Source: Enoplolaimus lenunculus | Taxonomy: Eukaryota; Nematoda; Enoplea; Enoplida; Thoracostomopsidae | Assembly (NCBI GenBank): GCA_030248215.1 | Contig: JASANG010001312.1 | Location: 46,352 to 110,351 of the forward strand | DNA: 64,000 bases | Direction: 5' to 3' | Part shown: piece after piece, positions 23,901 through 32,871 of the stretch | How the letters are laid out: the number at the start of each line of letters is the position of its first letter | Position numbering within the stretch: the stretch's first letter is position 1 | Program-made: the position numbers and the translations under genes | Notes under the pieces: model-generated | The model's input: the letters and a program-made list of their open reading frames with translations, nothing else | Database searches by the model: none | What the model was told of the DNA's origin: nothing

Positions 23901-25033
23901 ACTAAGGTATAACTCCTACGGCAAGCCTCAAACAAGGTCCTGTGTTGATACAGAAGCGCAGAAACGGAACCAACAACTTTTGAGAACCTAAACATAACTT
24001 CAGATAGCTTAACATTAAGTTTTGGGTGTCAACCCCGCTCGTCCCGTCCCCGTCCTGTTGCGCCTCTGCATTTGTAACATGTAGTTTCAGGTAGGACACT
24101 GTGGTGAACGTATGATTCTTAACTTTTGTTGCATTTTATATTCCAGTAGTGCAGCAGACACCCAAAGCAAAGAAGTAGCCAGTGCGTTACAAACTGGAAG
24201 ACGCTGTCTAAAAGTGTCATTATATTTAATATGGTTGCGGGTTTAATGGAAAATATTAACGCACGATTTTTCTTACGAATGTCAGAGCCAGTTTAAGGCT
24301 CATGACGTCATAAGGCAAATCGTGAACCAAACAACAGTTATGTGCCCTACTTACCAATTTCACAAAAATCCCGAATGCGAAAAAACTTATTACAGATATA
24401 CTAATTACTCCTTCAATATATATTTTATTACTTCGAGGCAATGGCTGGGATGTGTTCACCTGGCAATACGACCATTCAAATAACTAATTTTGTAATACAT
24501 TAAACAGTAATCTTGAATACAAGGATTGTCGAAGCGATCTTACAAGGCGGAAAATAAATTCGCAATGCTAAACCTTCCAAATTACTTATACATGTCACTA
24601 AACCAACGTTACTATCTATTGTTCACCGCATAGCACTTTAATTATCACGTCACGTTGCTGATAAAAACTTTTCAGAAAATGAAACCTAAAATGACGCACC
24701 AAACATTTCTGTACAGGATTAGAAAACCGTTTCGAACAAAATGTTACCTTGCATAAAGTTTAACATAAACTTTTAGCAAAAAAATTTTATAGCCACAATT
24801 TTGTAGGCTATAAAAGCCAATTGTTACCTCAAAGATGCATAATCAAGGGCGTGAACTGAATGCTGCTTGGGTTCGTGTTTATAACGAGCAAAGAGCCGTT
24901 CCCACGGTATCCCTGCATCTAACGCGGTAACTGTAAGCCGACGTTTTGGTGTTTCTTTCTTTTCATTCACAAGTTCATGTGATATATCGTCGCCAGGTAC
25001 ACGCAAATGGTTGCTTTCGTGCTGGTTATCCAT
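11807..25033 (-). CDS. PDE1: PDE1: Ca2+/calmodulin-dependent 3',5'-cyclic nucleotide phosphodiesterase, 13 coding exons
   Basis: It hydrolyses cAMP and cGMP to 5'-nucleotides and couples calcium signals to cyclic nucleotide levels in the cytosol. The exons, 5' to 3' on the minus strand, are 25033-24828, 19753-19640, 19275-19105, 18847-18775, 18102-17986, 17700-17560, 17094-16994, 14941-14816, 14502-14401, 13928-13808, 13166-13085, 12645-12516 and 11951-11807. All have GT-AG sites and compatible phases, and total 542 codons plus stop. The start ATG at 25033 has an in-frame upstream stop. Visible motifs are the PDE1 N-terminal region (about 69-165), the catalytic YHNLIH (His252), metal ligands H256, H292, D293 and D399, the [10 protein letters not shown] block, and the purine-pocket Gln450 with Phe453. 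Length is usual for PDE1 (about 535-700). The mapping comes from reading translations, not from alignment software. Confidence 0.95.
12355..12437 (+). repeat. TTTG/TTTA tetranucleotide-rich tract
   Basis: An imperfect run of TTTG with TTTA and TTTC variants inside PDE1 intron 12. It is a simple sequence repeat with no function visible. Confidence 0.7.
12516..12645 (-). CDS. PDE1: PDE1 exon 12
   Basis: Encodes [20 protein letters not shown] and on to NGV, the end of the catalytic domain (vertebrate [10 protein letters not shown]). The donor is AC then GTTAGT. Confidence 0.9.
13085..13166 (-). CDS. PDE1: PDE1 exon 11 (invariant glutamine)
   Basis: Encodes [17 protein letters not shown] and then ESQIG, including Gln450, which holds the purine ring. 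The acceptor is TTTTAG and the donor GTGGGT at phase 1, chosen because it restores GFIDFIVEP on joining exon 12. Confidence 0.93.
13808..13928 (-). CDS. PDE1: PDE1 exon 10 (metal-binding Asp)
   Basis: Encodes [20 protein letters not shown] and then [10 protein letters not shown]...IEEFFRQ. D399 in CCDISHP is the fourth metal ligand. Vertebrates have HAADISHPAKSW at this place. Confidence 0.96.
14345..14366. mobile_element. hAT-type terminus (GGATCCGCCACTG)
   Basis: AACAATGGATCCGCCACTG is the reverse complement of the CAGNGGCGGATCCA terminus typical of hAT MITEs. The partner end was not found, so this is a fragment in PDE1 intron 9. A start of the same type, cagaggcggatcca, is at 15028-15041 in intron 7. 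Confidence 0.4.
14401..14502 (-). CDS. PDE1: PDE1 exon 9
   Basis: Encodes [20 protein letters not shown] and on to GLPE, matching the conserved LVIEMVLSTDMS-HF helix of the catalytic domain. The donor is GTAAGT. Confidence 0.95.
14816..14941 (-). CDS. PDE1: PDE1 exon 8
   Basis: Encodes [20 protein letters not shown] and continues [12 protein letters not shown], the hallmark [11 protein letters not shown] block of class I phosphodiesterases. The acceptor is TTCTAG and the donor TTTCAG then GTACGT. Confidence 0.96.
15642..15770. repeat. CTTAG/CTAAG low-complexity stretch
   Basis: Degenerate hexamer-like words (cttaggcttaaa, cttagacttagtctaag) form a tract that has many weaker relatives at about 7060-7120, 8695-8800, 10095-10125, 13660-13740, 23400-23480, 32393-32460 and 48305-48395. 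It resembles decayed TTAGGC/TTAGAC-type simple sequence. Confidence 0.5.
16994..17094 (-). CDS. PDE1: PDE1 exon 7 (metal-binding HD)
   Basis: A 101-base exon encoding [20 protein letters not shown] and then [10 protein letters not shown]. It supplies the His-Asp pair that binds zinc and magnesium. It aligns residue for residue with the vertebrate block AAAIHDYEHTGTTNNFH. It has no long open frame of its own and is easily missed. Confidence 0.93.
17560..17700 (-). CDS. PDE1: PDE1 exon 6 (catalytic histidine)
   Basis: 47 codons beginning IPHAVLEKF. It carries [15 protein letters not shown], with the proton-donating histidine of the YHN motif and the first metal-binding histidine. The donor is GGA then GTAACA. 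Confidence 0.96.
17986..18102 (-). CDS. PDE1: PDE1 exon 5
   Basis: 39 codons beginning [15 protein letters not shown] and ending HSLLSRFK, matching the start of the PDE catalytic domain (WSFDVFALNE ... YDLINRFK). Confidence 0.95.
18775..18847 (-). CDS. PDE1: PDE1 exon 4
   Basis: A 73-base exon between TTTCAG and GTAATA, encoding [20 protein letters not shown] plus YLK. It is the least conserved part of the protein, linking the regulatory region to the catalytic domain. Its phase fits the exons on both sides exactly. Confidence 0.8.
19105..19275 (-). CDS. PDE1: PDE1 exon 3
   Basis: This carries the [14 protein letters not shown] motif, almost the vertebrate EVRDWLASTFTRK, and the [13 protein letters not shown] segment (vertebrate FRSIVHAVQAGI). 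The donor is GATAA then GTAAGT. Confidence 0.93.
19640..19753 (-). CDS. PDE1: PDE1 exon 2
   Basis: This encodes [20 protein letters not shown] and on to AYMDES, which corresponds to the conserved PDE1_N segment (DLKKN-EYAA-LES-Y-DE in vertebrates). The acceptor is ATTTCAG and the donor GCAG then GTAGGT. Confidence 0.92.
19860..21620. repeat. Unclassified GC-richer block with a ~180-bp tandem duplication
   Basis: Part of PDE1 intron 1. Units at about 20826-21004 and 21005-21183 repeat each other (ctcattg-aaactag, taccaggtatctagtcatccac, gagacggcc-agttttac, acgcctttc-gg). The neighbouring DNA to 21620 and back to 19860 is more GC-rich than the intron around it. No protein family was recognised. 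It may be a decayed transposable element. Confidence 0.4.
22437..22720. repeat. GCGGCGCCGTGCGG-rich block
   Basis: This short stretch of PDE1 intron 1 is much richer in G and C than its surroundings. It contains inverted copies of GGCGCCGTGCGG / CCGTGCGGCGCC at about 22630 and 22688. Open frames on both strands are by-products of the composition. It may be the remains of a DNA transposon terminus. Confidence 0.35.
23470..23655. mobile_element. hAT-like MITE, CAGAGGCGGATCCAGAAG ends
   Basis: The left end reads CAGAGGCGGATCCAGAAG. The right end, read in reverse complement, is CTGGCGGATCCAGAAG. It lies in PDE1 intron 1 and has no coding capacity. The terminus is a common hAT MITE type. Confidence 0.65.
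24828..25033 (-). CDS. PDE1: PDE1 exon 1 (start codon)
   Basis: This encodes residues 1-68 from [16 protein letters not shown]. An in-frame TAA sits 15 bases upstream of the ATG. The donor is TTGAG then GTAACA (phase 2) and joins exon 2 to give ...[11 protein letters not shown], matching the conserved LRYLVKQL start of the PDE1 regulatory region. The tail of this exon and the start of exon 2 are where vertebrate PDE1 binds calmodulin; binding here is inference. Alternative 5' exons are possible, as in other PDE1 genes. Confidence 0.8.
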
Positions 25034-25269
25034 TACAAACGATAATTAATACAATATATTGTATACACATTTTTAAAATTGCATAGTTTAAACATGTTAC
25101 CTTAAAATTAGAAGTCACAGCCAATGTATAGATCATGAAAATAACAGTAGTATAAGCACACCCTGTTATTCGGTAGCAGTTTATATTTAATTCACCACAT
25201 ATCATTGGACCCAGCCCTTTTTGGTATTCTTTCATTATGAATGTTTATTCCCGTTGTCTGATTGTCTAT

Positions 25270-25442
25270 TACATATTTCTGCAGTCTAAGTCACTCTTCT
25301 GCTTTAATCTTAATGAACTCTAATTAGGACTTTGGACTACACCTGCTAACGAACTCTTATTAAGGATACAGACGCCTCTTTATTGGGACTCAAAAAGGGG
25401 ACCAATTCTCCTATTACCCTCTTCATATTCGGATCACTACAG
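25270..25442 (-). mobile_element. Fragment of the CTGTAGTGACCCGAATAAG MITE family
   Basis: Read on the minus strand it starts CTGTAGTGATCCGAAT and follows the first half of the copy at 28093-28525 (gagtcc-aataa, gtatcc-taataag, cctaattagag). The second half is missing. Confidence 0.5.
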
Positions 25443-26221
25443 TGTCCACTCTTGTATGCAACCCTAGAGTGGTTTTGACTTAATTTTGACATTTTGAATT
25501 TTGAGCAGGAATAAATCTTAGATTAAGTCAAATATCAAATTTTTTATATTAGTCTGCGCTCTGCGGCGAGTATGACTGGATCAGTGTTGCAGCCAATATG
25601 CATTAAATAGAAATTAAAGAATTTCATAGCATTTTCAAGTCAAGACATTTTGTGCCGTCCTTGTTCACGTGTGAATGCATCTTGCAGCCGAAACTTGCAC
25701 CAGCAGGATTTGTACTAAAAAGTAATGCACAAATTTTGCGCAATCAATTTATTCATGATGTAATATGCGCAAGAAGTTAATTCATTTGTATGGGCATAAT
25801 TGTTAGTAGAATTACTTCACGAGCATTGGCTGGACTGGTTAATATTACCGCAGTCGTTTGGAAATTATTCATACAATTTTATGGCATGATTAACATTGAA
25901 AATGACATTATCTTTGAAAATACTTGCAGCTACAAGTTACGCTAGCAAATTGAAGCTGAACGTTCTTGTGGCAAAAACTTCTATATGTGAAAGATTTTCA
26001 GCGTAATTCTGCTCAACGTTGCAAGATTTAAGAAAGCTACATAGCATTTTTCAAACTTGCGTGTTTACCATTCGTTAAAACTAATGTATACAGGCATGGA
26101 AACGAACAGAAATTGTTGCATTCTAACGTAGCTAAAAATCCCTGTTCGTTTTCAAGCAAATTTTGTGTCAAGTTTTTAAAGATTCGCAATATCTTGCAAA
26201 CAACACACCTTGAAACACCGA

Positions 26222-26290
26222 CTGTAGTTACCCGAATAAGAGGGGGTCCCATTTTGAGTCCCAAACAATAGTAAAAAATAGTTAATGATG
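26222..26290 (+). mobile_element. End fragment of the same MITE family
   Basis: CTGTAGTTACCCGAATAAG followed by agggggtccca and gagtccca matches the first 60 bases of the family. No other end was found nearby. Confidence 0.45.
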
Positions 26291-28092
26291 TCTTGACAAT
26301 CCCGAGTACTCATATCGTATATAAGTGGACAGTATATGCTGTAGATAGCACTGTGCGTCTTTAGTTGACTTTCGAAATTCAACATTTTAACGATTTCAAC
26401 TTGCATTCGAACAACGTTAGACCCAGTTTGTATTTAATAAATGTACGTGGCATGAAAGCACATACCGCCGTGATTGAAAAAGCTATCCTTGTAAATTACT
26501 TTTGGTACAATAAAATCACTAATATTATGCAAATGTATTGTTTTTCCTGAGAGATACAGTGACTTCTCGTATTAGCCGAAGCAACGAAGAATGACTATTG
26601 GCACTAAATTTATAGTATTCCACTATAAAGAATTTTATTACGTAACAATTTAAGAAAAATAATCTCAGAAACAATCTCGTTCAGTCAGACAACTAATGTT
26701 CAGATATTAATATACTATATTTAGTCATCTTCTTCAATCTAAAAGTCAACTGATGACAGTTGGCTTTAGATCAAACTCGCATAATGATATAGAGAATCAG
26801 TTTCCAGTTTTTACGTATCCCGTCAAATAACAGCATCTTAAAAACTATTTCCTTTTTAAGCAAACTTTAGCTAAACTTTGTCACAGTTTTGCGTGACAAC
26901 CGTGAAGTAATTGAGTAAATAACAATTCGCTGGTTAAATTTTCTCTTGGGAAGCAAAAGTTGAGCATTGCTGTTAAAAGTGAAACCTGATTTTTTGTGCT
27001 ATTGCTTCATAAACTTGGCACATTTGGAAATATGAGAATAAGTGAAATGCGTGTGTAGCTTGGAAAAATCGATACGAGATGCCTATTATAGAGTGGTATC
27101 GGTCACATCATACTTTGAAGCAGGTTAGTAAGTGCATAAATGACATTACGATGTATGACGAAATTTTTATTAAACCAGCGGAGATATAAGTTGAGATTGC
27201 ATCTAATGTAAAAAGCGTTGCTAATTGCAAAACTTGGTCAGTCCACAAGTTTAGAGTATATAGTTAAACTAAGCACCGTAGTATATGAAAAATATATAAG
27301 TGTATACTGATTGGTGGAACTAAATTCTAGCTTTCGAACTTGAACGATAAACTTCTAAAGCAAAAATAAAACTGAAAGATTTCATACTAAAACTTCCATA
27401 CATGAACGGTTACAGTAACTGAAAATCTTTCCACTAAAAGACAGTAACCGAAAATTTTTCCACTAAAAGAAAGTAGCTGAAAATTTTTTCGTGCACACGT
27501 GCACAGTGTACAACTAGTCGCTCACAGTACACTTTTGATAAGGCAAAAAGCGTAATAAGATAGTAAATAACATTTTTCATTAAAGTTTGTTTCAAGCTGA
27601 CTGTCAGTTTTCGAATTATAGAATTATGTATACAAAACTTTGCTGGCCCATTGACGGTTTTGATCGTACGGCGGACGTGAGTTGGCTTGATTTTTTGTTA
27701 AAATTATCGGAACGCAACAAATTTATCACTGTTTTCAACAAATTACCGCAGCGAACAGTTTTGGCGTCACTGTTTGAAATATTTTAGTTGTTCTTGTTCA
27801 ATATTAACTTAAACCGCTCACTTTTGTGCTCTGTTGCGAGATCCTATGCCGCAAGTCATACAACGCCAAAATTTTAATGTTTTTATCCCAAGCGTATACC
27901 TCTAAATTTCACTTAATCCAAAATTAAGAAGTGAAGTACTAAAGCAAAGGAAAGTTCTTAGAAATGCGCAGAATTGAACCAAAAGTGGAGGATTTAGAAG
28001 GAAAGGAGTAGTCAGGAATTATAGCAAATATATAAAATAAAAATTTTGCTAGACATAACCCGTGCTGATACATTCCCCGATTCTTCTTCATA

Positions 28093-28525
28093 CTGTAGTG
28101 GCCCGAATAAGGGGAATGAGAGGGGTCCCCACTTTAGTTCCAACCGATAGGAGTCCGTATCCCTAATAAGCGTCCCTAAGCCGATAGTTCCTAAACCCTA
28201 ATTAGAGTCCATAAACGCCAATTGTTTCTAATTATAGTGCATAAATAACTCCAGCCCAAATAAAGTGGAGCTCGAAACTTTAAAGCATATATACCTAAGT
28301 TTTGAAAGTATGTTCCTAGGCATAACCTTGCATTATTGCTCAAGCTTTTGATACAAGACAAATAAAAGTTTAATTCAACGGATAATTACAGTACCGGATA
28401 TATCTCTAACGAAGGGTGGCGGAGGGCCGGTAAAAATAAATAACAGTCCGTAACCGAATAACAGCGGGTACCCTCTGGACAGGCCAAATAAATATCAGTC
28501 CCCCCTTTTATTCGGGTCAGTACAG
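28093..28525. mobile_element. Complete MITE with TA target duplication
   Basis: The ends are CTGTAGTGGCCCGAATAAGG and, reverse-complemented from the right, CTGTACTGACCCGAATAAAA. TA flanks both sides, as for Tc1/mariner-type insertion. The length is 433 bp and it is non-coding. This is the reference copy for the fragments at 9.5, 25.3, 26.2 and 42.3-43.1 kb. Confidence 0.7.
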
Positions 28526-28756
28526 TATCTGCACCAGTGTTTTGCAGTGTAATCATTCTCATTTGACTATGCAAATAAAAGATCATTTGAAGTATTAACG
28601 AAATAATTATCAATTATAACCCAAGTAAATTGATAAACGCTATTGTAGTTGGACGCAAACCAGGGTTCATCTTCAATTTGTGTTAAATTTCAACTGATTC
28701 GCTATGAACATACCCACTGTGACCGCGGATCTATTTAAACGATGGAAAAAAAAAAA

Positions 28757-28878
<122 letters not shown>

Positions 28879-30679
28879 GCACATTTAATATATTCAATTC
28901 ATAATATTGTATACCTAAATTAGATGTCTTGTAGAAATTAAATGCTAAATTATCTCCGTATAGTTCATCGCTTACAGCTATATTTTTTCTAAATAATTTT
29001 TTAAATAGACAAAATATGATCCCGTTGAAGTTAAGTCTCCAATTTTAAATAGATTGAAGAACTGTGTTTTTACGTTAACTAGGCTAAATGTTAGATGGAC
29101 AATGGAATTGTATGTATATATTTCAAATTATTTCCAAAAATTGAAAAGCACCCATTTTCTTGTTCACAAGAGCAGTGAGGTTTAACACCTTTACAGTGAA
29201 ACTGCTGCAAAGTATACATGCAAAAGTATACATTCGGTGCCTATCAACAAATATCAATTACGCTGAAAACTGATAAGCTTCGGAATTGATTCAAACTTGA
29301 CTAACGGTAAACCTTGAGAGCTGTATCCCTAACAAATTTAACATATTTTAACTACCTAGTTGCGCATCACCTCTGGCTTCACATCCGTGTCCGGCACGTT
29401 TTGTTGATCTCCGGCTCCGGTATTTTTCACCTCCGGTTGCACCCTGTAGTTCACAGTTATTTTCTAATTTTGATGTGCATTTTTCAGCTCGAAATTTAGC
29501 TCATATTTGTTCAGAAAAATTTATACACAAAGCCTGCTCCATTGCCTTGTCTTTTTACTATTTTCTGTAATATTCAATAAAATGTAAAGAAAAACTTTGG
29601 TAAACACTTTTCCATTCCATCTTTTTTCTGTTCTACAATACGTTTTGTCTTCGCCAGTGTGAGCGAATCAGCAAAACGTGATGAGCCAAGCATAAAACTT
29701 TTGAGTGCGCTTAAACCAAGGTCCCAAGCAAACAACAGCGTTGAAGACACATAAAAAACTAGAGCTTTTCATAGCAAAAATTAATATCAAGTTTTAAACG
29801 TTTAAATCTTGCATAAGAACTTAACAGACCGAGTAAATTTGTTTTTCGCCAAATAGAAGGCGCCGACTTCGTTCCCTAAAATGACTTTTTTATTATTAAA
29901 TTTAATTTAAGAAAAAGTATAGTTCCACTATAGCGCTATCTGTTTGCCTTGATCACTATAGAAGCTTTTATGATAAAACATGCTTTTATCTGTAATCAAC
30001 AGAGACGCAGAGTGTATTTGTATTCATAAAATGGTGTTCAAAATACCGATTGCTAGAAACACTACGTACATTTTACGGTTAGAAATATTGCATGCCGACA
30101 AGTTTCGGGATTGACAGTGGCTAAATGCTTATTTGCGTAATTAATGATTGTTTCATAAGTAATGAATTTTGGTTATGTTCACTGTTTAATTTCAACCAAT
30201 CCATTCTATCAGAATAGGCATGCCATGGATATTTAACATATGGAAAATGCTTTAGGATATCTTAATAGAGATAACAATATCCGACCCGAATACGATCATT
30301 CAATCGTTTAACGAAGCAAATGTTAAATAAAAATTTAACAACCACACATTGGGCAACCATAAGTTAAATTATTGGAACGGGAAGTCGACAAATGGTACCA
30401 GCGTTGAAGGATGAATTAGGTAGCGAAAATTATGCAACCAGCGTAAAACCGAAGGTGAAAGATACAGCAGCCGGAGGTCAACAAAATTTGCCAGAGCCGG
30501 AGGTGAGGCAAAATTAGGTAGCTAAAATAATGAATTCGCTAATTTTAGTTAAAATCTGTGAGGTGATGTTTAATCTTTTGGAATTTAGGTTTTATTACGA
30601 AATCTCAACAATTTTTTCTGGAGGTCAATTGTCTGAAGGGGCCGCAGACTAGGTGTACTTACCAAACAAATTGTTAAAA

Positions 30680-30985
30680 TAACGGAAACGGATAATAACG
30701 GAAACAGAAAACGGAAATTGAGGTATAAATATGTTTCAAATCTGTTTTCATTTTCTGCCACAACTAGGCATGCAAAATATTTACCAAGTTTTGTAAAATT
30801 TAAAAAAATAACGGAAACACCAAAATTTTTGAGATTTTGGATGAATTTCGCAATTTTTCTTCATATCGAACAATAGTATCATATCCGTAATAAAAAATGG
30901 TGATATATACGTGTTTTAAAACTAATTTTGAGAGTAAAAATAGAAATTTCCAGTATTTCTGTAACAAAAACGGACACAGATTATA
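30680..30985. mobile_element. Decayed copy of the CGGAAACGGATA element family
   Basis: It shares 'aataacggaaacggata', 'aaacagaaaacgga', a central tttcattttctgcca and 'cgaacaatag-atcatatc-gtaa' with the elements at 55351-55748 and 57313-57690. The terminal repeats are not clean. Confidence 0.5.
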
Positions 30986-31012
30986 TCTCGACAAACCAGC
31001 CGGCGGCAGACC

Positions 31013-31488
31013 TACACACAAAATAAATTGTTTTGAAATTCCAAGACTCCTGCTTTCATAAATTTTGAAGACATAAATGTCTTGTATTTCACAAATTAAT
31101 AGCCTTAATAAATAGCTCAGAAATTAACGTCGGCACTGGTTATACCAAAAAATCTTATATTTAAGAAATTACTGTTGCCAATTTATGAGACATAAATTTC
31201 TTCCTTTAAAAATAGTTGTCTTTATATTCAAGACTAATATTGTAATTTATGTGTGTAAAAAAAGTAGCTCCGTTTATTCTTACGACTTCATTTATATAAA
31301 TAATAAAATTTAAAGGACATTTTGGGCTGAGCTTTCGCCCCCAACTAATTTCAGTCTTTATGTCTGAAAAATTCCAGACCCATATTTCTGAAAAATTTCT
31401 GGAATTTAAGACGTGTCTAGAGTCTGCATCAAGACACATGTGTCTTTTCAGACAATATTTCTTGGACATAAGACTATTTTGTGTGTAC
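31013..31488. mobile_element. TACACACAAAATA-ended MITE, uninterrupted copy
   Basis: The left end is TACACACAAAATA and the right end, reversed, is GTACACACAAAATAG. The inside has repeated 'gacataa-tgtctt' words. It is the intact partner of the interrupted copy at 6547-8505. Confidence 0.6.
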
Positions 31489-32496
31489 GGCTGTTCTCTT
31501 GCTCATACTGTGGGAAGAAGTTCAGTTTCCAGTTAGTTGAAAACGAAAAGAAACATATGAACCTGCCAGAAACACAAATCCAGTGTGTATAAAATGTATA
31601 TTTTAGCCTATTGAAATAACGCAAATTTTAGTTGCAGAATACCACTGGAATTACGGTGCCGCTACAGATATCCGGTTTCACACGGTCGCATTTATATAAC
31701 TTATTGGTATTAGCAAGATGCTATCGAAATCCAACATTTCCATAAAAATGCTCTGGTTTAAAATATGGTTCAACATATATCTTTCTGCTAATATTCACAA
31801 CTGTAAAAAATTTTTTAAAACCGAAAGTATATCCGGAATATCGGGCAAAAATTTATCCCGATCTGAGCTCGACTTTCTGCCGTAGCCGCTGGTATAGGCC
31901 TGCGACTGTACCCTGTTTTTCAGTCTTCTAGGTACTGTAATCTAACAAAACACGCTTCAAGCTAAACTTTCAATATTTCTATAAATTTAATTCGTTTGAA
32001 TTTCACATTTATACATTAAGGCAATGAGAGTGTGTATATTTCAACTACTGGGTCAAATGAATGCACATTTAAAATTATATTTTCAGATAAGAGCGGGCTC
32101 GTATAGATTTTTGTGTGGCACTGCTGTTAAGCATATGAACCGGTACAGTTTTAGGTGGCTGAAAATAAGTAAGGGATTATGGTTCAATTATGATTCTCTG
32201 AAGCTAGTTTATAATTACAATAACTTGTCACACGTGGCGAAAATATTTTATTGCCAAAATTTCACTATAAATGAAAAACAATGTTCAACACAGATAAATA
32301 CAATACACAGTCGTAAAACTGCTGCAAAAATTATTTCAGCATGAATACAGCGATAAAAAATAGCTTTGAACAGTACTATAGGCATATTCCTAATCCTAAC
32401 CCTAAGCGCATGGATGAACCTATTCCTAAGCCTAAGCGAAAAAATAGCATAAAGCTTAAACTGATTATTCTGTTATAGCCCCTCCGTAAAACGATA

Positions 32497-32519
32497 CGGC
32501 CCTGTACTATACATGGGCC
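32497..32519. repeat. GGCCCATGTATAGTACAGGGCC palindrome-like end motif
   Basis: This imperfect palindrome lies eight bases downstream of the PIGV stop codon on the minus strand. It matches the cccatg-atagaacatgg motif that marks ends of the fold-back family at 48820, 56520 and 59200. It may form a hairpin in the PIGV 3' UTR. Confidence 0.4.
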
Positions 32520-32526
32520 AAACAAA

Positions 32527-32871
32527 TTATGTCCATGGCAGAAAATTACAGTGAATAACAACTCCAAGCGCGCCATAACAGACAAAATACCACAAACACA
32601 TCCACACTTTATATGATTGAATTGTGATCGTTCTTCCAATCATTTTAGCCACTACTTTTGGAATCTTATACGTACTAACAGTCCTTTCTATAATTTGCTT
32701 CTTTGAAACCATAATCTGAGATTTCTCTATACCATCTGCGATGTGCCAGTACAATAATGGTGACGCCGAAAACAATAATCTCGTCGTGACCTCGATATTT
32801 ACAAAGAAAACGCACACTGCAGTTAACATGGTCATGTGCAAACCATACGCCAATTTAATCCAATTAATAGC
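32527..32871 (-). CDS. PIGV: PIGV last exon
   Basis: Begins AINWIKLAYGLHMTML and carries VTTRLLFSASPLLYWHIADG. It ends CNFLPWT then TAA, the conserved PIG-V C-terminus. Confidence 0.95.
   Translation of the reverse strand, partial: AINWIKLAYGLHMTMLTAVCVFFVNIEVTTRLLFSASPLLYWHIADGIEKSQIMVSKKQIIERTVSTYKIPKVVAKMIGRTITIQSYKVWMCLWYFVCYGALGVVIHCNFLPWT

Noticed and set aside
32024-32344. 106-codon plus-strand frame next to PIGV
   Set aside because: No recognisable domain, signal or neighbour context; not supported as a gene.
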